Source: Immersiella caudata
Taxonomy: Eukaryota; Ascomycota; Sordariomycetes; Sordariales; Lasiosphaeriaceae
Length of the DNA stretch: 64,000 nucleotides
NCBI GenBank assembly: GCA_030512335.1
Contig: JAULSU010000003.1
Location: 1,240,001 to 1,304,000, forward strand
Direction: 5' to 3'
Shown: piece after piece, positions 52,860 to 64,000 of the stretch
Position numbering within the stretch: position 1 is the first letter of the stretch
How the letters are laid out: the number at the start of each line of letters is the position of its first letter
Program-made: the position numbers and the translations under genes
Notes under the pieces: model-generated
Databases searched by the model: none
Told to the model about the DNA's origin: nothing
The model's input: the letters and a program-made list of their open reading frames with translations, nothing else

Positions 52860-53327
52860 CTTGGTCGCGCTGTCTTGCTAGTTCGTTGCTAGCGGGGAGA
52901 GGTCAAGAGCGATTAACGAGCAGGAGACAAGCGAACGGGGCGGAATGCCAAATAAAAATAGGCGCGAAAATTAAGCTCGAAGATTGGTTTTAAAAGGCAA
53001 ATTCTAGAAGGCCGTACGTCTTGCAAAAATGCAACGGTTGTGGAGAGGAAGAAAGGTACCCGCAGAGGTTCAGGGAAGATCGAGGGGTGCACCGCCAATC
53101 GCCGAAAGCGAGGTGGGATTATGCATCCCGTTCGCCAACGAAAGAAAGAGCCGATGTTATGCGGACCAGGCGTGGGGCAGAAAGTGGTGAAGTTGCGTAA
53201 TCGAAGCCGCACGTGCTGCGATGCCCCCACAATTCGGGCTGGCCGCTCACGTTAAACCCTAACCCGTGATGAATTCCGGGATCCTCGACCCTAACCTGGA
53301 GAAAGCAAAGGGGTCGAGCCCCTGAGC
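52860..53327. other. Promoter of cystathionine beta-synthase
   Basis: About 470 bases. Two CCCTAAC-type motifs (about 53256 and 53290) recall telomere repeats but are isolated. No gene seen. Confidence 0.45.
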
Positions 53328-53439
53328 TTTGGATTTTGGATTTATGGCTGTAAGCCATAAATAACGCAACGTATGAAGAAAAAAAAAAAAAACACCAAGG
53401 ACCCGTGTTCGAACAAAGTGGGCATCAATGCCTTTTCAC
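53328..53439 (-). repeat. Dispersed repeat copy B with A run and perfect hairpin
   Basis: The inverse of the element at 43588..43718. On the plus strand it reads TTTGGATTTTGG, the hairpin ATTTATGGCT-GTA-AGCCATAAAT (perfect 10-base stem), ACGCAACGTATG, an A run (53379-53392, 14 A), CACCAAGG, GTGTTCGAACAAAGTGGGCA and on to TTTTCAC. Differences from copy A are mostly G/A-type changes such as GTTCGAAC against GTTCAAAC. GTTCGAA resembles a pol III B box. It sits in the space between two housekeeping genes. Confidence 0.75.
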
Positions 53440-53671
53440 AAGACAAAAGGGCAACAAACGGCGCGAGACCCTGAGCACAGTTGCCACGCCTTGGCGACTG
53501 GCAAGACCGAATCCAACAGCAATATATTCAAATTTTAATTACTAAGCTTCCTGGTATGTTGGCCTTGAGATAAACCAAGATTTCTTCGCCCTCATACACT
53601 ATCAAGCTCCGAAGGATCCAGAATTCCCCAATGCCGGCTGTGTTTTTGTCCAAAGTTTCCCAACTCCGGGA

Positions 53672-56600
53672 TCAAGAGGACCCGGGGAAGGGCGGGAAAG
53701 GCCCCATGTAAACAAATGGATGGTCCTCTGAAAGTCCCCAGTTCACCTTGAGCTGAATCTTGTCGGCGCCTCCCTTGGTGTCGATGTGTATGCAAGGGTA
53801 CATTATGCCGTACTTGAACAGCTCGCCCTCGAACGCCTCACCTGTACGGAGTCCCCTGTGTCAGTACCTAGTTTTCGGGTCAACCATTATAACCAAACTT
53901 ACCAACTTCGCGGAGAGCACCATTGAGCGTGACGAATCCCTCGCCGTTCTCGAGGTCCAGCCCGACACCAACAACGTCTCCCTTGCCAAACTTCCCCGCT
54001 GGGCCAAAGTCCGAAGACCACGACGGCTTCCATCGACCTTCAACGTTGAGATAGCCGTCGTCGCTGCTGTAAGACCAAGACCCGCGGTCCCAGCCAATTC
54101 TCCTAATGTCACGAGTCCAGCCATCGGCAAAGCCAATGGATATGGCTCGACCTGATACCGACTCCTCAACGACCGTGACTTCGAAGTAGAAGAACCTGTT
54201 CGCAGACCGCGGTGGCATCGGGCATTTCGAGGTGATAACCTCGTTTGTGAAAGAGCAACGTTCAGCCAGGGTGGCGAAGGTTAGGCCTATTCCATACGGT
54301 TAGCAGGACTTCCCATGCAGTGACAGAGCCGAAAAACGTACCATCCAGTGCACATCTATCGTGGCCAATCTCTGCACAAGCGGCAAATGTGACGATCTCC
54401 TGCAGCGCAGGTGGAATGGATAGAGTGGAGGGAGTAGCAAAGCCAGGTTTCTTATGCCCTCTCGGCCTCCTTTCTTCCACGATCCGCTCCAGCTCCTCTG
54501 CGATCTCCGCGTGGCCGCAGGCAAGCGCCACGTCAGCGCATGACCAATTGTTCTCATCGAGCGTGATGGGATCGGCCCCAGAACTGACGAGGGTTCGGAC
54601 AATTTCGATATTGCCGGTACGTGCTCCAATGTGGCAGGGAAGTCGAAGCTGCTTCCAAACCTCTCCTTGCTTCAGAGCCTGCTTTACATAGGTCGGCAGT
54701 AATACCATGTTGGCCGGAACACCCTTTGCGTGGGTTTCGACCAGTTGGATAATATCGGCATCAGGCAGCACGCCAACCCGGTTCAAGACATCTTGGGCGA
54801 TGTCGATCATATCTTGTCCATCCAATGGAATGTGAGGATGGAATATGCGGAGGGCCTTGATTCGGGCTTCGTCGCTGACTCGGCTGTGAAGGAGGATGGC
54901 GCGAATGCAGCTGAGTCTGCGTCGGAAGATAGCGGCCTGGAGAACGGCGCTGGGATAGCCATCGATGATGTCCACATTGGTCGCTTTGTGGCTGAGAAGC
55001 AGAGTGATAATCTTGCTGTTGCCCAGGATTGCGGCCGTATGCAACGGAGTCCACTTGCTCCGTTTGAGGGCCGCTATGTTGGGGTCGATTCCGTCACACG
55101 CGAGAAGCAACTTGATGATGTCAATCCTTTCGATATCGCAGGCGTATCCGAGAGGCGTTTGCCCGAGCTCGTAGTCCGGTGCGTTGATCGCTTTAGGCCA
55201 CTTTTTGACGAGCACGCGGACAGACTCAAGACATCCAGTCCGACAAGCCGTAAGAAGCATTGTTTCGCCAAGTGTGTCTTGATCATACTCTGGTGCAGTG
55301 TCGAAATTGAGGAGATATGCCGCGATGATGTCTCTGCCATCGTTCAAGGCTTCGTGTGCCGCCGTGCGTCCGAAAGCGTTTTGCGCAGTTGGATCAGAGC
55401 CTTTCGTGATCGCCAGCTCAACAATCCCGATGTCATTCGAGTCGATAGCGTAGTGTAGGAGTGTGTTCATGTCAACATCGACCGCGTTGAGAGCTGTCGG
55501 ATCGAGTTCCAGAATTAGATCCACCACCTCCACAAGCCCTTTTTGGGCGGCGAACATAATCGTCGTTGCGCCAAACTTGTCTATCGCCGTGATATCGGCT
55601 GGAGGGTTACCATCGAGGCCCTTGATCAGGGCCAGAGCGATTTCCAAACGACCGGCCAAAACAGCCCGATGAAGGGGGGTGTTATCTTCGGAATCCTTCA
55701 ACTCGAGGTTGAACCCACGATGTAGCAAATCAGCAACGATCTTCTCGTCTGCAAGCTCGACCGCATGGTGAAGGAAGGACTTGCCGTCCTTTCCTCTGAA
55801 CTCTCGATTTCTTGTTGCCTTGGCGAGATCCATGAACAGGGTCCTCTTCCTTCGCTTCATCTCAAGGTGCTCTTCTGCCCCTTCCTGCTCTCCATCGTCT
55901 CTCAGGTCATCGTCGCTTTTGAGGAGATAGTCCAACGCTGTTCTACCGTCGTAGTCTTCCTTCTCAGGATACGACCTTGGCCTCTCCAAAAGACGTGCTC
56001 CAATTTTGTCGTAACCAAAGCTGGCGGCAATGTGAAGAGGCCCACGGCCCCAGATATCGTCCTCCCAATATCCAGGGGCGTTCTCGGATTCTGTTATAAC
56101 CCTGTCCACAATTCGTAGGTTTCCGCCATATGTGGCCAGATGAAGCGGAGTCATGTTGTCAATGCCCGGCTTGGTCACAGCTTCTTTCCTGTCCTCGGTT
56201 GCGAGGTTGCCCAAGATCAACTCGAGAACCTCTTCCTTCCCGGCAAGCGCCGCGATATGAACAGGACTTCGGTTGAGCGTATCGAGGAACCTGTGAATGG
56301 GCTGGTCGTTCTTTTGAGTGACTGCCTCAAGTACTTGATCAAAAACATCCTCGGCATCAGCGAAACAGGCCAGGTGCAACGGAGTCCAGCCGAAAATATC
56401 AGTTCTGACGGCTTCTTTCCCATCTTGCCCAAAACTGCTGGAATTGATGATTTCGCCTTGATCCTTCTGCGAAGTTACTGGAGGCTCTTCCAGACCAGCG
56501 ACACTCAGACGTGCTTGTTTCCTCTCTCGTTTGATGGCTCGATAAACGAGTTGGTGGCCTTTTCCAAATCCGAGCTTGCCTTCCAAGAAGGCGACATCAG

Positions 56601-59600
56601 CCTCAATATCGTCATTTGTGAATGACTCAATGCAGTCACTGCCATATTGCACGAAGATGTCGACAAAGTTTTGTCTCCGTTGTTGAAGTTCGTAGACCGG
56701 CGCCAGTTTCGTGACGACAGGGGCAAACTTTGGCGAAAGGAGAATGCGGACAATCGAAACGATTTCCTGGTAGAGCTCGGTAGGTGGCAGGATATAGCGG
56801 TCGTAAGGTTCACATGCTAGGTAGAGAAAGTCCATAACTGTTGTGACGACTGCATAGCAGTAGTTTTCCTCGGTAGCGGTGCCAACAGAGGTTGTGAGAA
56901 GTCGATGGTATGCGCGAGCCGCCTCCAGCCACGACTGACCAACCCCAACTTGAGGCATCAGCTTGAGCATGGCGTTGTTCGGCAAAAGATCCTTGAAGCT
57001 GAGTGCAGGTACCATGCAGAGCAAGATGTCGTGGATACTGCCGAGCCCATATGTCTCCATATGGCGCACGACTTTTGTCAGTTGGCGGTGTCTCAAGGTC
57101 GGACGTCGCCAAGTTTGGAGGAACTCGTAAAGTACAAACTTGTGACGACCATCAATTTCGACGTCCTCCTCACTGCTGGATATCCCCTGCTGGAGACAGT
57201 CTCCCGGCAGCTGATCAACAACGGTCCACATGAAACTGGTGAAGAGATGCTGCGCCAGAATTGTTGGAAGATAAGCGCTCGATACAAGCGCCAGTTCTCT
57301 TGCGACATCTTGCGTGGACTCTCGTCTGTGGTCCGCTAAGAGTAGGGAGTCAACAACAACTCCAACTGAGGCTGACGGGAAGGTCTGATGATAGTGACAT
57401 ACCTTCTTTGGGTCGGCCGTTGAATCCGATTACCAGCTTGATATCACCGTCCCTCGATGGGTTTCGGAGCCAGGTGGCCTGAGGCTGAGCGTCCAGCATA
57501 CTCTCATACTCGGAGTCATAGTCTACCGGCTTTTCCACTTGCTGGCCGGTGAAATCATGAGGATCGCTCTGGTCCGCCAGTAGTTCGTCGACCCACCACG
57601 AGAGATCTCGTTTCAAAACCCCGTCCTTGAAGTCGTCTCCCAAGATCCGACAGAACCTGTACCTCATGCCCTTCCCACTTTCAGCGCGACGCCAGTCTCG
57701 TGTACGCAAGTCTGATGATCCCTTGGGGTCCTTCTTCTCATCTGACAGCTGAGCCTCGATGGTCGCCATCCAGAGCGAGAGAGTTGCTTCAACCTTTCCG
57801 AGATCGACTTCCCATTTTCCAGTCTCGGCGGATCTCTTGATTGGAATTGTAATCAAGTCAGCTTGCTCGCCTGCCAGCACAGACGAAATAGGCTTGAGAG
57901 CCTCAACCGCGCAGTCTAGCCGCTTGACTGATGCTTGAGTGAGGAACGTATCCAAAAAGAGTTCGATCGACTTCACAAGAGCTAGTGCGCTCTCAGATGC
58001 TTTGGACTCCCAGCCACACAAATCGCCAAGTCTTTCACGCACCCGCAACAGCTGCTGGCTGCTTGCTGGCTCAAAATAGGGCTTCTTCTTCCGCCCGCTG
58101 GAGGCATTGCCAAATCTCTTCTCGATCACCGACATGATGAACCCGTCAAGCCCCTGAGATTTTCCTTCCTGTGTGTGTGATGTAGTTTGACGATCGAGCT
58201 CAGGGGTTGCGCATGAAAGCATGTCCATCTCCTTCGGCGAGCGAAAGAAGAATGGCGAGTCCTGCGCTGCCTCAGACAGCCTTACTCTCCACTGGTAGAG
58301 AAAGTCGGGTGGTGTTGTGTCACCCAAATACTGTCCGTTGTCGTCTGAAACCTTGTGGAAATTGCGAAGCTTCGGGCAGAACGTGATATGGGTGGCGAGA
58401 AAGTCCAGCTCGTAATCTTCAAGAGCGCGGGTGTGTCCGGGAATCAAACCCAGCCGTCGTCTTATGAGGGCGCGCACAAGCGCCATCAAGAAGATTCCAA
58501 TGAGTTGCGCGATGGAGCAAGGAAACGCAAGCCCGCGCAGACCGACGAACTGAGCGACGAATCCGCCACCAGCGGCGAACACACCAACGGTCGTCAATAT
58601 CTCCCAGGTTGTGGTGTTGCCGGAGTCCTCATGACCCACTGGAATCGGCTTCATTTCTCCCACCGAGCCCCTTCGGGCGTCTGCCCCTTGCGATTTTCCC
58701 TGTGTATCCTCGATTCGACTGGACGTGACGACATGTCGCTTTGGTCCGGCAAGAATTACGTAAGGGTCGAAGCTCTGATCGCTGACTGTCTGGCTCTGTT
58801 GAAGCCAGATCAGACGAGGATACTGCTTCAACTCTTCCTCCTCGACCTTGGGTTCCTTTTCGTCCTCAAGCACTCTCCAAGCGCGCTCTGATGTACTCTG
58901 TTCCACTGCCAGAGAGCAAAGACCCATACCAAAGGCGAGTAGACCGGATCCGACAACGTAGCATGAAAACCCGTACCCTGTGGGTTCAAACTCCAGAGAC
59001 TCCCTAACGGAATCCCAGATCACGGTGACAGCTGCGATGGTGATCAATGCCGACTGGAGAAACACCGCGAATACCGCAGCAAGGAAGAGCTCGTGCCTTT
59101 TTCGAAGCAATGCCTTTTCAAATTGATCCGAGGAAAGGTTGAGCTGCAGATTTGGGGGGCCGGGCGGCTCAAAGTACTCGTCCAGCCTGCCATCGGGCGA
59201 TTCAACGTCCTCAGTTGTCTTGTCTATCCCAAGAAAACGCTTCGCGCGACGGAGATACTTCCGAACTAGCTCATAGCTCTGGCTGTGGTAGGCTTCAATA
59301 CCCGTTAGCCTAGGCTCGTATTCATGAGGCATCCTTCCACCAACTCACCAACACACTTCATCAGCCTCCTCCGCTTCCCGTCCTCCGAGGACATATCCAA
59401 TACCGCGGTCGTCAGCGAGTGAATGCCGCATGATTGATCAGCAGGTGGAGTTGCCATCAAAATTCGACCCCTCTTGTCAAACTCGCTGTACTGCGTCTCC
59501 AATTCCTCATATTGCTCAGGAAAGACGAGAAACTGCGCGATCTTAGGCTTCCCCATAGCCCGGATGATTGAACGGCCGTTGAAGAGCTCACATACTTCGC

Positions 59601-59989
59601 CAGAGGTGGAAGACATGAGATCAATTTCTGCCAGAGCTCGATTTTCGCGGGCTCGACCAATGAAAGATCTCGCGATTCTTGGCCCCTGGACGCGGATCGC
59701 GCCCGTGATCATTGTCAGGATGCCAAGAGGCACCATGGCAAAGACCAGATGGTCGATCCATGTCAAACTCTCGCTGGCGAACTGAGTCGCGAAGTCCTCT
59801 CCGAACAGGGCGAGAATTCTGTTTCATTTGTCAGCCGTTGTCTATGCCTCGCTGTCCCAACCAAACTCACGGCGCGATGTCCGAGAAGAGATCGAACGCG
59901 AACTCGGTGTCGCTCTCACTTGCGGCGGCTCCATTTACGAAGAGAGCCACGACGGCAATCCCGTAGCCTGAGGGAACGAGCCTCATCAT
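53672..59989 (-). CDS. Large membrane protein with ankyrin repeats and a C-terminal SPRY domain
   Basis: Six exons: 59989..59871, 59818..59349, 59292..57403, 57335..54342, 54286..53903, 53841..53672. Every phase fits and the total is 2,008 residues. The N-terminus is a signal peptide (MMRLVPSGYGIAVVALFVNG) followed by a helix in DHLVFAMVPLGILTMITGAI. Residues 197-826 hold four more hydrophobic segments (for example LFLAAVFAVFLQSALITIAA) and a cytoplasmic-looking stretch. About 1140-1790 are roughly a dozen or more ankyrin repeats (WTPLHLA, TPLHRAVLAG and so on). The SPRY fold follows (RFFYFEVTVV, GWDRGSWSYSSDDG, GDVVGVGLDLENG), ending PFPPFPGSS. I infer a membrane-anchored recognition or scaffold protein; the ligand is unknown. 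Confidence 0.85.
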
Positions 59990-60816
59990 CTAGGCAACAC
60001 CCTCCACCTGAAGACCGGCGGATCAGTGCCGATTTTGCTGAACAAGCCGGCATGAGAAGCGGAAGATGTTGACTCTGCCTTCAAATTTCAATAGGGGTCC
60101 AGGCAGCTCTTGGCGACTCTTGGCAGGGCGTCAGGCGCCCTGTTGGCCCGCCCGATGCACTAAAATCCATCGCGCTCAGGGCCAAGACGTCGGAGCAACA
60201 ACGCGTCGTGGTCGGCAAAGTCGGCACCAGCTTCCAATCAATCACCCTGGAACCAGCAGAGGAGTTCCAGGAGGTCCACTGGAGCTAGGCCAAAACAAAG
60301 ATGCGGCTGAACCCGATTGACGGAGCGGACCGTCATGGCGATCCGACCGCATGTCCTCGTCCATGCTGTGATAACTCTCAAGACGCTGAGGATGGAAGAT
60401 ATGGAAGTTGTTGACGACCAAATGGAGTACGCCACGCTTCTGCGAGTTGGAGCAAGTGCGAAAAGGGCGCGGCTGATTGCTTGTGTTTCTGTCAATAAGA
60501 ACAACCGTTCAGGGGTTTCGGATTTGGAAGATGAAAGAGCTGAAAATATCCTTCCCTCCCACTCCCCCAAAAAAACGTGAGCAGAATGGCAAGGACAAAA
60601 ACCACTGTGCGTCCGGGTTGCTCTTTCCGAGTGTCAGGAGAAAGCTGTCGGGCCGGCGTTGCCAGCTCGGCATATCAATGACGTCATCATCGATCGGGCG
60701 CTCCCACCCACCCACTTCTGGAATTCCATGTTTGCGGTCTACCAAACACTTACTACTCCCTTGACCAGACTACAGAAACCATCGCAAATACCCGAACTAC
60801 CATTATTTGATCCACA
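59990..60816. other. Divergent promoter region
   Basis: About 830 bases between the ankyrin-SPRY gene and the PIP-kinase-like gene; open frames but no domain. No feature supported. Confidence 0.4.
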
Positions 60817-62014
60817 ATGGCTCGGCAAGTGAAAATAGCACGATCAGTCGTACGTGCAATCACGAATGGTAGCGGCATCGAGAAGAGGTCGCAAAGTCCC
60901 CTAAAGTGGATCCTGGTTCTCTTCTCGGTCTTCTTCTCCCTTTATCAGCTCACCCTTCGTAAGATCCGCCCAGCCGACTTTGCGAATCTCCGCCGGAAAC
61001 ACTGGCAGCTCAGCGACGATGAGTACAGCAGCTCGTTCCAAGCCCCCGAGGGTGGGAGCGGAAAGCAAGAGGAAACGCTCAAAGCCATAGGAGACATGGG
61101 CTTTTCCGGATCCGTGCGTCACTTCCAGTGACATATTCCACGTTGCTCTCAGATGGCGCGCTAACAACTAGCCCTAGACTTTTTACTCCACCACTGATCA
61201 GAAGTATCTCGTCAAGTCTGTGCCTCGACATTCCGAACACTCCTACTTCCGCGATGACCTCCTTACCCCGTACGTCCAGCACATGGCCACGCACCCCCGA
61301 TCTCTCCTCGTGCGCATCTGCGACTTCTTGGGGGCATCGGGGTTCTCCCTCGGCCGCATATTCCGACTCGCACCATCGCATCACATCGTCATGGAGAATA
61401 TCATGTACGGGCGCGGGATAGCCAAGAAGCGGGGAGAGGTAGACTGGGAAGACTGGGACTTGAAGCCTACGTCATACTTCTTCCCCGAGCGGGACATCGC
61501 CGACGGCGCGCTCACAAGTGAAGCTACCAAGGAACATTTGGCCGACGAGTTCCACGACAAGATCATCCTCACAAGAGAACAGGCCGACTCTTTCTTCGAG
61601 AGCTTTGACGCAGACACCAAATTGCTCGCAGAGCACAACGCAGTCGATTACTCGCTCTTTCTTGTCCGGATCAAGGTCCCGCCGCAGGAAGCACGGGACG
61701 ATGAGGCAGTTGCAGAGTCCGAACTGGTCCCGACCGCACCACCCTCCGTTCCGCCCTCTCCCCCGTCGTGGAGGACAGGAGTTCCCTCGGCAGACGGAAA
61801 ACATGTCTTCCGTGCAGCGATCCTGGACTTTTTCTGGGCCAAGCACAAGATTCAGCCACTAATAATGACCTTTTTGATCTCGGTTTGGAACCTGCTTACG
61901 AACTCGGGCCATATGAGCATCACGACAACCCCTGAAGAATACCGCGAGAGGTTCACGAAGATGTGCAGAGGCATTGTGGAGATCCGGGAGGAGGCTGATA
62001 CTGGAGAGAGTTGA
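60817..62014 (+). CDS. Short phosphatidylinositol-phosphate-kinase-like protein
   Basis: Exon 1 is 60817..61113 and exon 2 is 61178..62014; the intron has GTGCGT, GCTAAC and CCTAG, and the join makes GFSGS-TFYSTTDQKYLVKSV, the Gly loop and ATP-binding Lys of PIP kinases. IVMENIMYG, DWDLKPTSYFF (DLK motif), DYSLFLVRI and AILDFFWAK then match the PIPK catalytic core, and YRERFTKMCRGIVEI the end. At 377 residues it is much shorter than Mss4-type PI4P 5-kinases and lacks their long N-terminus; one hydrophobic stretch (WILVLFSVFFSLYQL) lies near residue 32-46. DLKG is DLKP here. Catalysis is plausible, substrate unknown; it may be a fungal paralogue. Confidence 0.78.
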
Positions 62015-64000
62015 GGACCCCATGATGTTGTAGTTGGGGGGGAGTTTGGTTTTCATGATACCCTGCAGTGATGCTAGTTCCGCCACTTTGTGTCTACCTT
62101 AGGAAGTATCTTTGGTGAGGGCGCAGCCCCGTTGCAAATAGACGCTGAAACATAATGTTTATTCACGCAACTTGAACATGCAAATCAGACGCTGAAGAGA
62201 ATGACAGACACACCTTCCGGCCCCCGCTTGCCCCCAACTCCAACTCATCAGCCACTCCAAGCATTCCACTCCGATTTCACATATCTAGCTTTGCGCTGAG
62301 AGAAACTTCAGCCTCTTGCTCTGGTTGCGCGCCCCAATCTTCAACAGAGAGCAGCATTTCCTACTGACAAATTGGGTATCTAGCTCTGGTACGAACCGCC
62401 CATTCTTGTCCCGCTTTCTCTTCACACCCTGACTTTTTCGCTAAACCAAGCGATTCCGTTCCACGACGGCTTGATTCTTCACTGACGGTGCAACCCTCCC
62501 ATTCTTCCTCCGCCTCGGCTTGGATGCTTCAAGTCTCTTGGTTCGCAAGGTACGCTTGCCGGCGCGAGCGCGCCGCTTCGAACAGGAAAAGTTGGCCGAT
62601 TCGTCAGCCTTCAACCTGTCGTTGGTCAAGTTTGCATCCCTCTGGTCCAGGGTTTGTGGCCATGGTAAATCGTAGACGGTAGTTGTGGCCCAAGGGCACG
62701 TTATTGGGGATGCTAACGATAATAATGATGGAGTGGTCTCGGCTGAACGCAGATGATAGCCGTTGGTCTTTTCATCTTTGACGGCGTCCCTGACCAGCGT
62801 TGCCCCACTTGATACTTGAAGGTGGAAGATCGCCTTTTCGGCCAGAGTTACTGCGGGGTTCGAAGGCTGGAGTTGAAGGGGAGTTTTCCAATCTGGCTTG
62901 ACACAGTAGGGGGCGGGCCCGAGTACCGTCTGCCAGAATTTCTGCCGTGAATCTAGCTGCTCTTGGGACTCTCTCCGCTTGACGAGCACGCTTCCTTGGA
63001 GGGGGAAATGAAGCGCAGGACACTCATTGTACTCACAGCCCCCTTTGTGTTTTTGGGGTTCCTCATCGCGATTGTTGCAATTTGACGGCTTCCATACCCT
63101 CCGGGATGCTTCGCCGATATCGTACTATCCTGACATCGTTACCCTTAGCTCTCGTGGATAGAAAGATATGCGGGTGACTTTTGCCGATGATAGTTGGCGT
63201 GCGTGTCTGGCTAAGTGAGTATTGCCTTGAAATGTGATGGGATAACGTGAGGTTTGCGAGACGCAAGGGATGAGGTCTAGCGTTTCGCTGAAATTGTCCT
63301 GGAAGGCGCGAGCACGTTGGCTGCTATGGGAATTGTCTCCATCCCTGCATCAAATCCGAGCTTCCTAAAACGACCACCAGTCCAGCGTCTCCGAAACGGG
63401 CCCTAGCAAATCGTGTAGTCCCTGCAGACCGGTTTTCTCGTATGCAGGCATTTTGACACTCAACCGAATCGCACGTGCAATAGCAATCAACGCAGTCGCA
63501 TCGCAGATCTGCACTGTCACCTGGCAACCTCTCCGACTACAGCGCTCTCAGCCGCGGGTTCTTTCCCTGCCTCCTAGCCCCTCACTGCCGCGTCCAGACT
63601 GCATACCGCCTGCTGCCATCCAACACAACCCCACCTGTCGTCTAATATTATTACAAATTGTGGCGACTCACTTCGGTGAAGGACCCGCATACTCAATTCC
63701 ATCCTTGTGCAGGATTGGGCCAGCATCAAATCACCTCCAGTCGAAGGGTTGGAGTTGAATCGCAAACACAATCTGCTGGTCAGTATCAGGGGCGCTATCG
63801 ACTGTAGAATCCCCAATGCAGCGTTACACAAGCCACAAATTCACACGCGTTCCGCATTCCTGCCGGCAACGACACGCGGAAGCTCTCCGAGCCGCCATGG
63901 AAAAGTTCCGTGCGTGCGGCAACCTCGGTCCAGAGCGGTCTTGTCCTGCTCGTGCGCCAAACGACGGGCTCTGAAGCGCGCTTAGTATCATGCGGCCCTG
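62015..64000. other. Right end without a supported gene
   Basis: About 2 kb. The longest frame (62441..62989, minus) reads a 180-residue basic protein but has no ATG, and I could not splice one on. A GTGAGT donor near 63042 and AAG near 63005 on the minus strand hint at an intron, but the frames do not agree. Nothing else is recognised; the window may cut a gene beyond 64,000. Confidence 0.4.

Noticed and set aside
53250..53300. CCCTAAC motifs resembling telomere repeats
   Set aside because: Only two isolated units with unrelated sequence between; not a telomere remnant I can support.
54730..55458. 242-codon plus-strand frame
   Set aside because: Antisense to the ankyrin repeats of the large minus-strand gene.
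62441..62989. 180-codon basic minus-strand frame
   Set aside because: It begins with GTG, holds no internal ATG, and the nearby splice signals do not give a consistent frame; no family recognised.
63324..63527. Short Cys-containing minus-strand frame
   Set aside because: No ATG start, no signal peptide, and the Cys cluster comes from GC-rich codons only.
1..64000. Genome-wide RIP signature
   Set aside because: Some G/A differences and CAG-to-TAG-like stops are seen, but intact GC-rich genes dominate and I could not compute TpA/ApT indices; no claim made.

Overview
The window is nuclear DNA of a filamentous ascomycete (Pezizomycotina, probably a Sordariomycete). The evidence is short GT-AG introns of about 50-75 bases with CTAAC/CTGAC branch sites, plus typical fungal families: HET-domain genes, an AKR1 DHHC palmitoyltransferase, a Zn2Cys6 regulator, a DMATS prenyltransferase, a Pth11/SAT4-type rhodopsin protein and intron-bearing tRNA genes. 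Exons below were joined by eye from splice signals and reading-frame continuity; no alignment or RNA evidence was available.

Left part (0-19 kb): a histidine-phosphotransfer protein lacking its phospho-acceptor His; tRNA-Pro; a decayed HET gene; an APH-type kinase-like gene; a broken and an intact cysteine-rich small secreted protein; a second HET gene; a rhodopsin-domain membrane protein; a Sar1-like GTPase; an MFS transporter beside a secreted intradiol dioxygenase-like gene; and a tyrosinase facing a Zn2Cys6 regulator.

Middle (19.7-46 kb) is accessory and worn. Relics of a large membrane protein, a methyltransferase, a GMC oxidoreductase, a cytochrome P450 and a small secreted protein lie among intact genes. 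From about 23 to 34.5 kb sits a probable small natural-product cluster: a CmcJ/AsaB-like oxygenase, a 57-residue protein, a DMATS-type prenyltransferase and a P450 that converge on a shared CTAG stop, a ferric-reductase-like flavocytochrome, and a regulator-like protein without a visible zinc cluster. Two more intact HET genes follow (34.7-36.4 and 38.3-40.5 kb), then a GNAT, the P450 relic split by a dispersed repeat, and a dienelactone hydrolase.

Right part (46-64 kb) is mostly conserved core: tRNA-Val, AKR1, SRP receptor beta, cystathionine beta-synthase, then a 2,008-residue signal peptide/transmembrane/ankyrin/SPRY protein and a short PIP-kinase-like gene. The repeat at 43.6 kb has an inverted second copy at 53.3 kb. 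The last 2 kb carry no gene I can support.

The strongest leads are the DMATS-P450-CmcJ cluster, the ankyrin-SPRY membrane protein, the His-less phosphotransfer protein, the secreted cysteine-rich genes (one intact, two broken), and the two-copy hairpin/poly-T repeat.
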